From contig CAMSTW010000009.1 of NCBI GenBank assembly GCA_947063855.1, forward strand, positions 1 through 64,000: 64,000 nt of DNA, given 5' to 3'. The notes under the pieces are model-generated. The model ran no database searches. It had not been told where the DNA came from and saw nothing but the letters and a program-made list of their open reading frames with translations. The DNA is from an uncultured Dorea sp. (GTDB lineage Bacteria > Bacillota > Clostridia > Lachnospirales > Lachnospiraceae). Every line of letters begins with the position of its first letter. The stretch's first letter is position 1. A program made the position numbers and the translations under genes. Shown one piece after another: positions 7,612 to 16,401 of this stretch.

Positions 7612-9210
7612 ATGGGCAGTTATCTGAATCCGGGGAATAAAGGATTCCGTGAAAGCCTGAATTCGGCGATTTATGTGGACAAGACCGGATTTATCGAGAA
7701 GATGAACGATGTTCTTGATACACAGCAGAAGTTTGTCTGCGTAAGCCGCCCAAGACGGTTTGGGAAATCTGTGGCGGCAAATATGCTGGCAGCGTATTAT
7801 AATCAGGATGAAAATTCGGCGAATCTATTTGAGAATTTGGCAATCAGCCAGTCTGAGTCGTATCAAAAACACCTGAATCAATATGATGTCATCAAGATTA
7901 ATATGCAGGATTTTTTGAGTATGACGAATGGTGTGGATGAGATGCTGTCTATGTTCTGCAAATATCTTATTTTTGATTTGACAGATTATTTCACGGAGAT
8001 TCGTTTCCGCGATGAAGGGAATCTGATTCAGGTGATGAAAGATATTTTTACCAGGACAAAACGTCCTTTTGTGATCTTGATCGACGAGTGGGACTGCCTT
8101 TTCCGCGAGTACCGGCAGGATGCGGATGCACAGAAGCAGTATCTGGATTTCTTACGTGCCTGGCTTAAGGATAAGGATTATGTGGCTTTGGCGTATATGA
8201 CAGGGATTCTTCCGATTAAGAAATATGGTTCCCACTCTGCGTTGAATATGTTCACCGAATATTCTATGACAGATCCGGGCGATCTGGCAGAGTATTTTGG
8301 ATTTACGGAGAATGAAGTGAAAGAGCTCTGTGGGAAGTACGGGATGAGCTTTGAGGAAACGAAGGCATGGTATGATGGTTACCGGCTTGTAACCCATACG
8401 AAAGACGGTGATTTCTGCCATTATATGTACAATCCCAAGTCTGTGGTAGAAGCCATGATGCGGCACAGATGCGGCACATACTGGAACCGGACGGAGACCT
8501 ATGAAGCGCTCAAGATCTATATTCAGATGGATATGGACGGGCTTAAAGATGCGGTGGTGCGGATGCTGGCAAGAGAAGAGATCCATATCAATACAGGGAC
8601 TTTTGAGAATGATATGACGACATTTGCGTCAAAGGATGATATCCTGACATTGTTGGTGCATCTGGGGTATCTGACCTATGACAGTACGAAAGAAACCGTT
8701 GCTATTCCAAATAAAGAGGTTTCGCAAGAGTACGTGAATGCAATCAGTACCATGGACTGGCAGGAAGTAATCCGTTCTGTGGAAGCGTCCCGTAAACTAC
8801 TGGAATCGCTGTGGGAGATGGATGCACAGGCTGTGGCGGAGGGTATTGACCGCGCTCACAGGGAGGTGTCGATTCTTGAGTATAATGATGAGAATTCCCT
8901 TAGCTGTACGATAAATCTGGCGTTCTACTTTGCAAGGGAATACTATACAATCGTCCGGGAGCTGCCGGGCGGAAAGGGATTTGCAGACATCTGCCTGATT
9001 CCGCGCAAGCTTCATATGGATAAGCCTGCTGTGATTATCGAGCTTAAGTGGGATATGGACGCTAAGGGGGCGATTGCGCAGATTAAGGACAGGAATTATG
9101 TGGATGCCTTGAAGGATTATGAGGGCAATCTGCTTTTGGCGGGAATCAGCTATGACAGAAAGACGAAGACGCACAGCTGCGTGATTGAGAAGGTGCCGAA
9201 AGAAGTGTAA
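7612..9210 (+). CDS. AAA-ATPase-like / PD-(D/E)XK nuclease fusion (full length)
   Basis: This 532-aa protein has the full family layout: Walker A-like RPRRFGKS at residues 46-53, Walker B ILIDEWD near 162-168, TGILPIKKYGS, the WYDGYR block, and a C-terminal nuclease with FADICLIP and VIIELKW as the D...ExK metal-binding core near residues 460-480. The length is normal for the family. GGGAGGTAAGGAG precedes the ATG. It is the intact reference for the truncated copy at 128-1366 and for the 3'-end relic at 5364. Family members are numerous per genome in Bacteroidetes and Lachnospiraceae, and their biological role is not established. The catalytic residues appear intact. Confidence 0.85.
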   Translation: MGSYLNPGNKGFRESLNSAIYVDKTGFIEKMNDVLDTQQKFVCVSRPRRFGKSVAANMLAAYYNQDENSANLFENLAISQSESYQKHLNQYDVIKINMQDFLSMTNGVDEMLSMFCKYLIFDLTDYFTEIRFRDEGNLIQVMKDIFTRTKRPFVILIDEWDCLFREYRQDADAQKQYLDFLRAWLKDKDYVALAYMTGILPIKKYGSHSALNMFTEYSMTDPGDLAEYFGFTENEVKELCGKYGMSFEETKAWYDGYRLVTHTKDGDFCHYMYNPKSVVEAMMRHRCGTYWNRTETYEALKIYIQMDMDGLKDAVVRMLAREEIHINTGTFENDMTTFASKDDILTLLVHLGYLTYDSTKETVAIPNKEVSQEYVNAISTMDWQEVIRSVEASRKLLESLWEMDAQAVAEGIDRAHREVSILEYNDENSLSCTINLAFYFAREYYTIVRELPGGKGFADICLIPRKLHMDKPAVIIELKWDMDAKGAIAQIKDRNYVDALKDYEGNLLLAGISYDRKTKTHSCVIEKVPKEV

Positions 9211-9227
9211 AAACAGGAGTATCAAAT

Positions 9228-10367
9228 ATGTTCACCAAAAACAATCTGTTAAAGAAGATAGCATTGATAATGTCAGTTGTATGCATTGGCACAGGTATAG
9301 TGCTTTATAAAAATAATATGTCTGTTAACGAAAATGATATAAGTAAAGACAATACAGATACGTTAAAGCAGGGACAGATATTCTTATATGGTGAACTTCA
9401 CGCCCAGGATAATATGTTGAAAAAGGAATTAGAAATATGGGGAGAATATTATGCGGATGGAATGAGAGATTTGTTTATAGAGTACCCGTGCTTTACGGCA
9501 GAATTTCTGAATATGTGGATGCAGTCTGAGGATAATGATATTTTTGAGAAGCTATATGCAGATTGGGAAGGAATTGTGGATCATTGTCCTGAAGTGAGGG
9601 CATTTTATATGAGCATCAAAGAGAATTATCCGGATACGGTTTTTCACGGGACAGATGTGGGGCATCATTTTGAAACCGGGGAGCGATATTTAGAACATCT
9701 GCGGGTGAACGGTGAAGAAGATTCGGAAAAATATAAGTTAGCTTCGGAATCCCTTGAACATGGAAAGATATTTCACGAATATTCTGACAGCATATATCGT
9801 GAAAACATGATGACTAAGAATTTCATACGCGAATTTGAGGCATTAAATGGTACAAGTATCATGGGAATCTACGGAGGAGCACATACACAGCTTGACGGTA
9901 AGGAGTATCAGACGAAGGCTGTTCCGTGTATGGCCAGCCAATTAAAGGAACGTTACGGAGAAGCCGTACATTCTGAAGATATGTCTTCGCTGACGGAACC
10001 ATTAAAGACAGAGAGCATTCAGATTGGTAATAAAGAATATGAGGCGGCATATTATGGACAGAGTTATATGGAGCCGGTTAATCCGGAATGTAAGTATATA
10101 AGATTCTGGCGGTTGGAAGATGCGTATGAAGATATGAAAGAGCGGCCGGTTACAGGGGATATCATTTCCTATGTAAGTTACCCCATGGAGATAGCGGAAA
10201 AGCAAGTATTTCTTGTTGAATTTATAAAGTCTGATGGGTCGGTTGTATATGAATACTACCGTTCTGATGAGAATATGCGGGATGATTTACGTGAAACATA
10301 TGGATTTATAGTGGAGGAAACGTCACCAGATGGAGGAAAATCAGATGAACAGTACACACAAGTTTAA
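9228..10367 (+). CDS. Membrane-anchored Tiki/EreA-like (TraB/ChaN superfamily) protein
   Basis: An N-terminal hydrophobic segment at residues 9-26 acts as anchor or uncleaved signal. The following domain has the hallmark acid-histidine motif GELH at 55-58, a central GTDVGHH at 141-147, and GGAHT at 216-220. These correspond to the conserved metal-binding pattern of the EreA/ChaN/TraB/Tiki superfamily of hydrolases. About 130 C-terminal residues form a separate unassigned part. The gene begins 17 bp after the AAA/nuclease gene and its end overlaps the methyltransferase gene, so the three may be one transcript. Its substrate is unknown; peptide or ester hydrolysis on the outer side of the membrane is a guess. 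Confidence 0.6.
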   Translation: MFTKNNLLKKIALIMSVVCIGTGIVLYKNNMSVNENDISKDNTDTLKQGQIFLYGELHAQDNMLKKELEIWGEYYADGMRDLFIEYPCFTAEFLNMWMQSEDNDIFEKLYADWEGIVDHCPEVRAFYMSIKENYPDTVFHGTDVGHHFETGERYLEHLRVNGEEDSEKYKLASESLEHGKIFHEYSDSIYRENMMTKNFIREFEALNGTSIMGIYGGAHTQLDGKEYQTKAVPCMASQLKERYGEAVHSEDMSSLTEPLKTESIQIGNKEYEAAYYGQSYMEPVNPECKYIRFWRLEDAYEDMKERPVTGDIISYVSYPMEIAEKQVFLVEFIKSDGSVVYEYYRSDENMRDDLRETYGFIVEETSPDGGKSDEQYTQV

Positions 10368-11112
10368 CGGACTGGCAGAGGTCTATGCAGCCGGGCGTCC
10401 TGCATATCCGGACTCTTTCGTTGATGAACTGTACTCACAGCATGGTTTTTCCAGAGAATCCGTGATAGCGGATGTTGCTTCCGGAACAGGAAAGTTCGCC
10501 AGATTACTGTTAGAGCGGGGCAGCTTCGTCTACTGTGTGGAGCCTAATGACGATATGCGGGCCAGGGCGGCAGAAGAATTGTCCGGATACAGCGGTGCCA
10601 GAATCGTTAACGGAACAGACGCCCGGACCTCTCTTTACGATCACTCGGTTGATTTTGTAACAGCGGCACAGGCTTTTCACTGGTTTGATCCTGTTCTTTT
10701 CAGAAAAGAATGTGTGAGGATTCTAAAAAACAGCGGACAGGTGTTCCTGATCTGGAATCTTCGTGATATGCAAAGCGGACTAAACCAGCACAGTTTTCGC
10801 ATATTTACCAGATATTGTCCGGATTTTAAGGGCTTTGCCGGAGGAATTAAGCAGGATGACATAAGGATCCGGCGATTTTTTGAAGGTGAATATACGTATA
10901 AAGAGTATAATCATCCATTGGTTTACACTTCGAAAGAAGCTTTTATCATCCGCAGCCTGTCCGGTTCCTATTCCCTTCAGGAAGGGGATCCGGGATACAG
11001 CCAGTATTTAGAGGAATTATCAAATCTGTTTGACCAGTATGCGGTAGATGGAACCCTGACTGTTCCGAATAAAATGATAGTATACTTCGGTACGTTGAAT
11101 ATCCGAAAATGA
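10345..11112 (+). CDS. Class I SAM-dependent methyltransferase
   Basis: This is a UbiE/BioC-type methyltransferase of 255 aa. Motif I is ADVASGTGKFARLLLERG, an acidic residue ends strand 2 in VYCVEPND, and the post-motif block is VDFVTAAQAFHWFDP. The HWFD sequence is typical of a subgroup of small-molecule methyltransferases. ATG 10345 has GGAGGA at good distance; ATG 10330 overlaps that site. It overlaps the preceding gene by 23 bp. The substrate cannot be deduced. Confidence 0.85.
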   Translation: MNSTHKFNGLAEVYAAGRPAYPDSFVDELYSQHGFSRESVIADVASGTGKFARLLLERGSFVYCVEPNDDMRARAAEELSGYSGARIVNGTDARTSLYDHSVDFVTAAQAFHWFDPVLFRKECVRILKNSGQVFLIWNLRDMQSGLNQHSFRIFTRYCPDFKGFAGGIKQDDIRIRRFFEGEYTYKEYNHPLVYTSKEAFIIRSLSGSYSLQEGDPGYSQYLEELSNLFDQYAVDGTLTVPNKMIVYFGTLNIRK

Positions 11113-11151
11113 TAAAAAATATATAAGCTGAAAAGAAAAGAGGAATCTAAG

Positions 11152-11838
11152 ATGCAAAAGAGACGAATGAATTATATTATTACTGGAATATGGCTGCTTC
11201 TGTTCGTTATTTTCACGGCTCTGGTACAGCTGGTTGATGTGGCGCCGATCGGACCGGACGGTTCAAGCGTGGGCTTTGCTTCGGTAAATGCGCTTGTCCG
11301 CGATTCTCTTGGCGCCCATGAGATCTGGTATACCATCACAGAGTGGCTTGGCGTCCTCCCGCTGTTTACCGCGGCTATATTTGCTGCAGTGGGCCTGGTT
11401 CAGTGCATTCAGAGAAGAAGTCTGTTCAAAGTTGACACAAGCATTATCTTTCTTGGAATCTTCTATATGGTTACGATCATGGTATATGTCCTGTTTGAAG
11501 TCTACGTTGTGAATTACAGGCCGATGCTGATGGAAGGGGAACTGGAGGCTTCCTATCCGTCTTCCCACACGATGCTGGTATGCTGTTTTATGGCTGCCGC
11601 GATGCTGGAGTGCGGGGTTCTGGTAAGAAGCAGGGGAGCCAATCTGTTCATACGCCTGGTATCTGCGCTCATTATGATTGTAATGGTTGCAGGGCGGCTT
11701 GCCTCAGGCGCGCACTGGTTCACGGATATCATAGGCGGGCTGCTGATCAGCGGCGCCCTGATTATGGGCCTGTATTCCGCGTTGTCTGCGCTCCCGGAAA
11801 AACGGCAGAAGCGAAGCACAGGACGGTATCAGAGATAG
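11152..11838 (+). CDS. PAP2-family membrane phosphatase
   Basis: This is a 228-aa integral membrane protein with about six hydrophobic segments. The phosphatase signatures are in order: an Arg-Pro pair (NYRPML), then YPSSHTM (variant of PSGH), then GRLASGAHWFTDIIGG (SR-x5-H-x3-D type). Such enzymes dephosphorylate lipid pyrophosphates or phosphatidic acid at the membrane. GAGGAATCTAAG precedes the ATG. The central PSGH is PSSH here, which is common in Firmicute members. The physiological substrate is open; undecaprenyl pyrophosphate recycling is one possibility. Confidence 0.85.
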   Translation: MQKRRMNYIITGIWLLLFVIFTALVQLVDVAPIGPDGSSVGFASVNALVRDSLGAHEIWYTITEWLGVLPLFTAAIFAAVGLVQCIQRRSLFKVDTSIIFLGIFYMVTIMVYVLFEVYVVNYRPMLMEGELEASYPSSHTMLVCCFMAAAMLECGVLVRSRGANLFIRLVSALIMIVMVAGRLASGAHWFTDIIGGLLISGALIMGLYSALSALPEKRQKRSTGRYQR

Positions 11839-11883
11839 CGGCGTTCCATCGGATTGTACCGGCCGGAAGAAGGAGATAAGATC

Positions 11884-12495
11884 ATGTATTGTATATTAGT
11901 GACAGGAATTCCCGCGGCAGGGAAGACGACGATGGCAGAATATCTGTCAGAAAGGATGCGTTTACCTGTCTTTTCCAAAGACACCGTCAAAGAACTGCTG
12001 TACGACCATGTAGGCTTTCACTCAAGACAGGAAAAGGTCAGTCTTGGGATTGCAGGCATGGAGATTATATATTATGCGGCGAAGCAGTTGATGAAAGCAG
12101 GGCAGCCTTTTATACTGGAGAATAATTTTGAACATATATCAAAAGACGGTATCGAATCTCTTCTCAAAGAATACCGGTATCCTGCACTGACGGTGACTCT
12201 GACCGGAGATTACAGGGTAATCTATCAGCGTTTTCTGGAACGGAATATCAGCCCTCAGAGACATAAGGGGCATGTGCTGAATGACTGTTACCCGCAGGAG
12301 AGGGAGCATAGCGCGGAGGAATTAAGGGCAGCATCCATTTCTTATGAAGATTATCTGTATGGAATCACTCACAGGGGGTTTGATACTTTTTCTGTAGACG
12401 GCGTGCAGATGATCGTCGATACCACAGACTTTTCCCAGGTAGATATGGACGATGTCCTTAGGCAGGTTCTGGCATGGAAAGAAACGGTCCTGTGA
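11884..12495 (+). CDS. P-loop kinase-like protein (AAA_33 type)
   Basis: This is a 203-aa protein with a Walker A motif GIPAAGKTT near the start and a following KDTVKELLYD helix, typical of AAA_33/zeta-toxin-like small-molecule kinases. A lid-like Arg-containing segment is RFLERNISPQRHKGH. ATG 11884 sits after GAAGGAGATAAG, and the ORF-track start 11854 would add ten residues outside the fold. It follows the PAP2 gene by 45 bp and may be cotranscribed. The substrate is unknown; no antitoxin gene is adjacent, so a toxin role is not supported. Confidence 0.75.
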   Translation: MYCILVTGIPAAGKTTMAEYLSERMRLPVFSKDTVKELLYDHVGFHSRQEKVSLGIAGMEIIYYAAKQLMKAGQPFILENNFEHISKDGIESLLKEYRYPALTVTLTGDYRVIYQRFLERNISPQRHKGHVLNDCYPQEREHSAEELRAASISYEDYLYGITHRGFDTFSVDGVQMIVDTTDFSQVDMDDVLRQVLAWKETVL

Positions 12496-12544
12496 AGCGT
12501 GAAAGAGATGGTGAAGTGAAAGAGATTGCGAAGGAGAAGAGATT

Positions 12545-14209
12545 ATGATACGGATCAGTCAGTTGAAATTAGATGTCCATCACACGGAGGATGCGTTAAA
12601 GGCGAAGGTCGGCAAGCTCCTTCGAATCGGGGAAGACGAGCTTCTGTCATATACGAAAAAGAAGCAGTCCCTGGACGCCCGGAAGAAACCGCAGCTTTTC
12701 TATGTCTATACGGTGGACGTAAAAGTAAAGGACGAAGAAGCGGTAAGAAAGCGTATCCGGAAGCAGAAGAGTTCCAATATCCAATTTCAGCCAAAGGAGA
12801 AGAAATACTCGTTAAGAGCCAGCGGAATACGACCGCTGGCTCATCGTCCTGTAGTGATCGGAACCGGACCGGCAGGCTTATTCTGCGGATATGAGCTTGC
12901 CCGTCTTGGTTACCGGCCGGTTCTTCTGGAGCGCGGCGCGTCTGTGGAAGAGCGTATGGAGGATGTGGAAGCATTCTGGAGAACGGGGCTTCTGAACCCC
13001 GGGTCCAACGTGCAGTTCGGCGAGGGCGGAGCCGGGACATTTTCCGACGGGAAGCTGAATACGCTGGTCAACGATCCGCTTGGCCGCAACGCCCGGGTTC
13101 TTGAGATCTTCGTGGAAAATGGCGCTCCAAAGGAGATTCTGTACCAGAGCAAGCCGCATATCGGAACGGATATACTGGCGAAAGTGGTGCGAAATATGCG
13201 TGAATTTATCATTTCTCATGGCGGAGATGTGAGATTCCATTCCCAGGTAACAGATCTTGTGGTTACAGAAGATATTACAGAAGATGAGGGCGCCGGGAGA
13301 CTGACAGGAGTCATAATAAGAACAGGGCAGAACACACAGGAAGTTCTGGATACGGACCTCGCTGTCCTGGCTGTCGGACACAGTGCAAGGGATACCTTTT
13401 CCATGCTGAGAGACCGGAAAGTTCCCATGGAGGCCAAAGCCTTTGCCGTGGGCATCCGCATGGAGCACCCGCAGTCTATGATTGACCGCACGCAATATGG
13501 AACAGCGCATGATCCCTGCCTTCCGGCCGCCGCTTATAAGCTGACGGCGAATCTTCCGGATGGAAGGGGCGTCTATACCTTCTGCATGTGCCCGGGAGGT
13601 TACGTTGTCAACGCATCCTCGGAATCCGGCCGCCTGGCTGTAAATGGCATGAGCTATCATGCGAGAGACGGGATCAACGCCAACAGCGCTGTGGTGGTGA
13701 CTGTCACCCCCAAGGATTATCAAGAGGCAGATTCATCAGTCAGAGAATCAGACCCGTTATCCGGGGTGGAGTTCCAGCGCAGGCTCGAAGAGGCCGCCTA
13801 CAGGGAGGGGTGCGGGAAGATTCCGGTCCAGTTATTCGAAGATTTCTGTAAGAACCAGCCGTCTGCCGGCCCCGGCGGAATAGATCCGCAGATGAAGGGC
13901 AGTTATGTCTGGGGAAATGTACGTGCAGTCTTTCCGGAAAAACTGGCGGAAGCGTTGACAGAAGGCATTCATTCCTTCGGAAGTCGTCTGAAAGGCTACG
14001 ACCGCCCGGATGCAGTGGTATCGGGCGTCGAAAGCCGGACCTCATCTCCGGTGCGGATCTTGCGGGATGAAACTATGCAAAGCAGGATCAGGGGCTTATA
14101 TCCATGCGGCGAAGGCGCCGGATATGCGGGAGGGATCACTTCTGCCGCGATAGACGGCCTAAAGATAGCCGAAGCGATATCCCGCGAATATCACAGCTGT
14201 TTCCGATAA
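12545..14209 (+). CDS. FAD-dependent oxidoreductase (COG2509 type)
   Basis: This is a 554-aa flavoprotein. About 95 N-terminal residues form a small alpha/beta domain typical of this family. The Rossmann dinucleotide-binding motif VIGTGPAGLFCGYELARLGYRPVLLERG begins near residue 105. A second conserved block, NVQFGEGGAGTFSDGKL, and a C-terminal FAD-closing motif, YPCGEGAGYAGGITSAAIDG, complete the FAD fold. GGAGAAGAGATT precedes the ATG. The family is widespread in Clostridia and has no defined substrate. It is likely cytoplasmic, with no membrane segment. Confidence 0.9.
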   Translation: MIRISQLKLDVHHTEDALKAKVGKLLRIGEDELLSYTKKKQSLDARKKPQLFYVYTVDVKVKDEEAVRKRIRKQKSSNIQFQPKEKKYSLRASGIRPLAHRPVVIGTGPAGLFCGYELARLGYRPVLLERGASVEERMEDVEAFWRTGLLNPGSNVQFGEGGAGTFSDGKLNTLVNDPLGRNARVLEIFVENGAPKEILYQSKPHIGTDILAKVVRNMREFIISHGGDVRFHSQVTDLVVTEDITEDEGAGRLTGVIIRTGQNTQEVLDTDLAVLAVGHSARDTFSMLRDRKVPMEAKAFAVGIRMEHPQSMIDRTQYGTAHDPCLPAAAYKLTANLPDGRGVYTFCMCPGGYVVNASSESGRLAVNGMSYHARDGINANSAVVVTVTPKDYQEADSSVRESDPLSGVEFQRRLEEAAYREGCGKIPVQLFEDFCKNQPSAGPGGIDPQMKGSYVWGNVRAVFPEKLAEALTEGIHSFGSRLKGYDRPDAVVSGVESRTSSPVRILRDETMQSRIRGLYPCGEGAGYAGGITSAAIDGLKIAEAISREYHSCFR

Positions 14210-14372
14210 AAGATTACGGATCTTCCCACGGAATATCATTCAAAAAAGACATATTTTCGACATCTGTGCGTACAGATTAAGAAATTTTTAATGTGATAAC
14301 TCTATACACCGTTTCCGAAATGTGATAAAATGTACTGAGTTTTTTAGATAGAGAAAACGAGGAGGAGTACAT

Positions 14373-14633
14373 ATGAAAGGAACAGGGAGCAAAAACGCCT
14401 GGGCTTTATTCCTGTTGATGCTGACAGGGATCGTACTTGGAGGATTCATCGGGCAGCTGGCGCAGGGAGTACCTGCACTTGGCTGGCTTGGTTATGGACA
14501 GGCTTTCGGCATAGAGGAGCCTATCATCCTGAATCTTGGGATTCTGGTGATTACCTTTGGTCTGTCGATCAAGATTACTATTGCAAGTATTATCGGCGTG
14601 ATCCTTGCTATCATTATTTACCGTTTCTTATAG
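14373..14633 (+). CDS. DUF4321 small membrane protein
   Basis: This 86-aa protein has two or three hydrophobic segments: ALFLLMLTGIVLGGFIGQLAQ, then IILNLGILVITFGLSIKITIASIIGVILAIIIY. It corresponds to DUF4321, commonly encoded just before radC-mreB in Clostridia. GAGGAGGAGTACAT gives a strong ribosome binding site. Upstream, TAAAAT near 14325 is a possible -10 with a TATACA -35 at 17 bp. Function is unknown; its location suggests a link with the elongation machinery. Confidence 0.8.
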   Translation: MKGTGSKNAWALFLLMLTGIVLGGFIGQLAQGVPALGWLGYGQAFGIEEPIILNLGILVITFGLSIKITIASIIGVILAIIIYRFL

Positions 14634-14644
14634 AGTCTTTTTGA

Positions 14645-15361
14645 GTGTCGTACGAATCCAAAGATAAGATGAACCAGCCTAATACTATGAAAGAGATACC
14701 AGAGACGGAGCGTCCCTATGAGAAATGTGAACACAGAGGGAGCGCAGGCTTAAGCGACGAAGAACTGCTGGCAGTTCTGTTACGTACCGGCACCCGGGGC
14801 GAGAACGCCCTTGCGCTGGCCCGGAGGATCTTATATCATGCAGGTGAGACCGGAATTCTGGGACTTCACCAGTTCAGCATGGAGCGTCTGATGGCTATCA
14901 AAGGGATCGGTAAGGTGAAGGCAATTCAGTTATCCTGCATATCCGAACTGGCCAAGAGGCTTTCCAAGGCCTCTTACCAGGAAGCTTTAAGCTTCACGGA
15001 GCCTGCGTCGATCGCGAGGTATTATATGGAGGATATGCGGCACGAGAAGCAGGAGATTACGAAGCTTCTGATGCTGAATACGAAAGCGAAGCTTGTGGGT
15101 GAGACCGATATATCAAAGGGTACGGTGAACGCTTCCCTGGTCACGCCAAGAGAGCTTTTTATAGAAGCATTACAAAAGAATGCTGTATCCATTGTAATTA
15201 TGCATAATCACCCAAGCGGTGATCCGACTCCCAGCCGTGAAGACATGCTGACGACCAAGAGAATCCTGGATGCCGGCGCATTAATCGGGATTGAGCTGTT
15301 AGATCACATCATCATTGGCAATAATCGCTATATGAGCTTCCGGGAAGAGGGCATGCTTTAG
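14645..15361 (+). CDS. radC: RadC-family JAB/MPN-domain protein
   Basis: The N-terminal helix-hairpin-helix part (LSDEELLAVLLRTGTRG...IKGIGKVKAIQL) is followed by the JAMM metalloprotease-like core, with HNHPSGDPTPSREDMLTT near residues 184-201 holding the His-x-His and Asp ligands. The product is complete, at about 225-238 aa. The start is uncertain: GTG 14645, ATG 14669 and ATG 14687 are all in frame and none has a strong ribosome binding site. The gene is 11 bp after DUF4321 and 16 bp before mreB, as in many Clostridia. The role in repair is doubtful for the family as a whole. Confidence 0.9.
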   Translation: MSYESKDKMNQPNTMKEIPETERPYEKCEHRGSAGLSDEELLAVLLRTGTRGENALALARRILYHAGETGILGLHQFSMERLMAIKGIGKVKAIQLSCISELAKRLSKASYQEALSFTEPASIARYYMEDMRHEKQEITKLLMLNTKAKLVGETDISKGTVNASLVTPRELFIEALQKNAVSIVIMHNHPSGDPTPSREDMLTTKRILDAGALIGIELLDHIIIGNNRYMSFREEGML

Positions 15362-15376
15362 AAAGGATCTAGTCAG

Positions 15377-16399
15377 ATGGCGAGAAATGTATACGGTCTT
15401 GATCTTGGCTCGTACGAGATCAAGGTTTATGATAAGAAGAAAGACAGCATATGGAAAGAGAAGGATGTGATCGCGCTCCGGAATGAGCGTGAGATCTTCG
15501 CAGTAGGCGACGATGCTTTCCTGATGCATGAGAAGGCACCGTCGAATATAGATGTGGTATTCCCCATGAAGGAAGGCGTCATATCCAGGTTCCATGATAT
15601 GCAGTTCCTTCTGCAGAACCTGCTTAAGAAGGGGCATCAGTTCGCACGGGGATCCGAATATGTGGTGGCAGTACCCACGGATGTAACCGAGGTGGAGAAG
15701 AAGGCGTTCTTCGACCTTGTCATCCACTCTACGGCCAGAGCGAAGGAAGTCAATATCGTGGAGCGTTCCATCGCGGATGCGATCGGGCTGAATCTGGATG
15801 TACAGAACACCAAGGGGGTATTTATCGTGAACTTCGGCGGCCAGACGACGGAGCTTTCGGTAATCGCCGAAGGCGGTATGGTCATGAACCGTCTTCTGAA
15901 GGTTGGAGGCAATACCTTCGACCAGTCGGTTATCAATCTGGTGCGCCACAGCCATGATTTCCTGATTGGAAGCCATACCGCAGAGGTGCTGCGGAAGAAT
16001 TTCGGGATATTCACCAGTGAGATCGAGTCCATGCTCACTGTGGCCGGACGGGATCTGATTACGGGAGTCCCCATGCGTAAGGGAATCTCTATCACTCTGG
16101 TGAGACTTGCGATGAAGGATCCGCTGCTTCAGTGTGTAGGCGCGATCCAGTCGCTGCTTGACCGGACGCCTCCGGAGGTCCGCAAGGCCATCAATGAGAA
16201 CGGTATCTTTCTGACCGGCGGCGTTGCCCATACTGCGGGGCTTGAGATGTATATTGAAGAGATGGTCGGGATTAAGACCCGGACGTCTGTAGACCCGGAC
16301 ATCTGTGCGGTGTCAGGGCTTAAGAAGATTATTCAGTCAAAGGATCTGCGTAAGTTCGCATTTTCCATGATTGATGAGAATTATAGGTGGATGAGATAG
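15377..16399 (+). CDS. mreB: Rod shape-determining protein MreB/Mbl
   Basis: This 340-aa actin-fold ATPase has phosphate-binding loop GLDLGSYEIKVY at the N-terminus, the second loop VNFGGQTTELSVI near residue 155, and the adenosine motif LTGGVAHTAGLEMYIEEM near 280. It would form membrane-associated filaments that guide lateral wall synthesis. Downstream mreC, mreD and pbp2 complete the elongasome operon. The protein is somewhat divergent from the canonical MreB (DLGSYEIK instead of DLGTANT), so it may be an Mbl/MreBH-like paralogue. AAAGGATCTAGTCAG precedes the ATG. Confidence 0.9.
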   Translation: MARNVYGLDLGSYEIKVYDKKKDSIWKEKDVIALRNEREIFAVGDDAFLMHEKAPSNIDVVFPMKEGVISRFHDMQFLLQNLLKKGHQFARGSEYVVAVPTDVTEVEKKAFFDLVIHSTARAKEVNIVERSIADAIGLNLDVQNTKGVFIVNFGGQTTELSVIAEGGMVMNRLLKVGGNTFDQSVINLVRHSHDFLIGSHTAEVLRKNFGIFTSEIESMLTVAGRDLITGVPMRKGISITLVRLAMKDPLLQCVGAIQSLLDRTPPEVRKAINENGIFLTGGVAHTAGLEMYIEEMVGIKTRTSVDPDICAVSGLKKIIQSKDLRKFAFSMIDENYRWMR

Positions 16400-16401
16400 C
16401 T

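Noticed and set aside
11884-12495. Zeta-type toxin
   Set aside because: Only the general P-loop kinase fold is shared and there is no antitoxin gene beside it.
12878-13723. 281-aa minus-strand ORF
   Set aside because: It is the complement of the COG2509 flavoprotein, without a start site or recognisable protein features.
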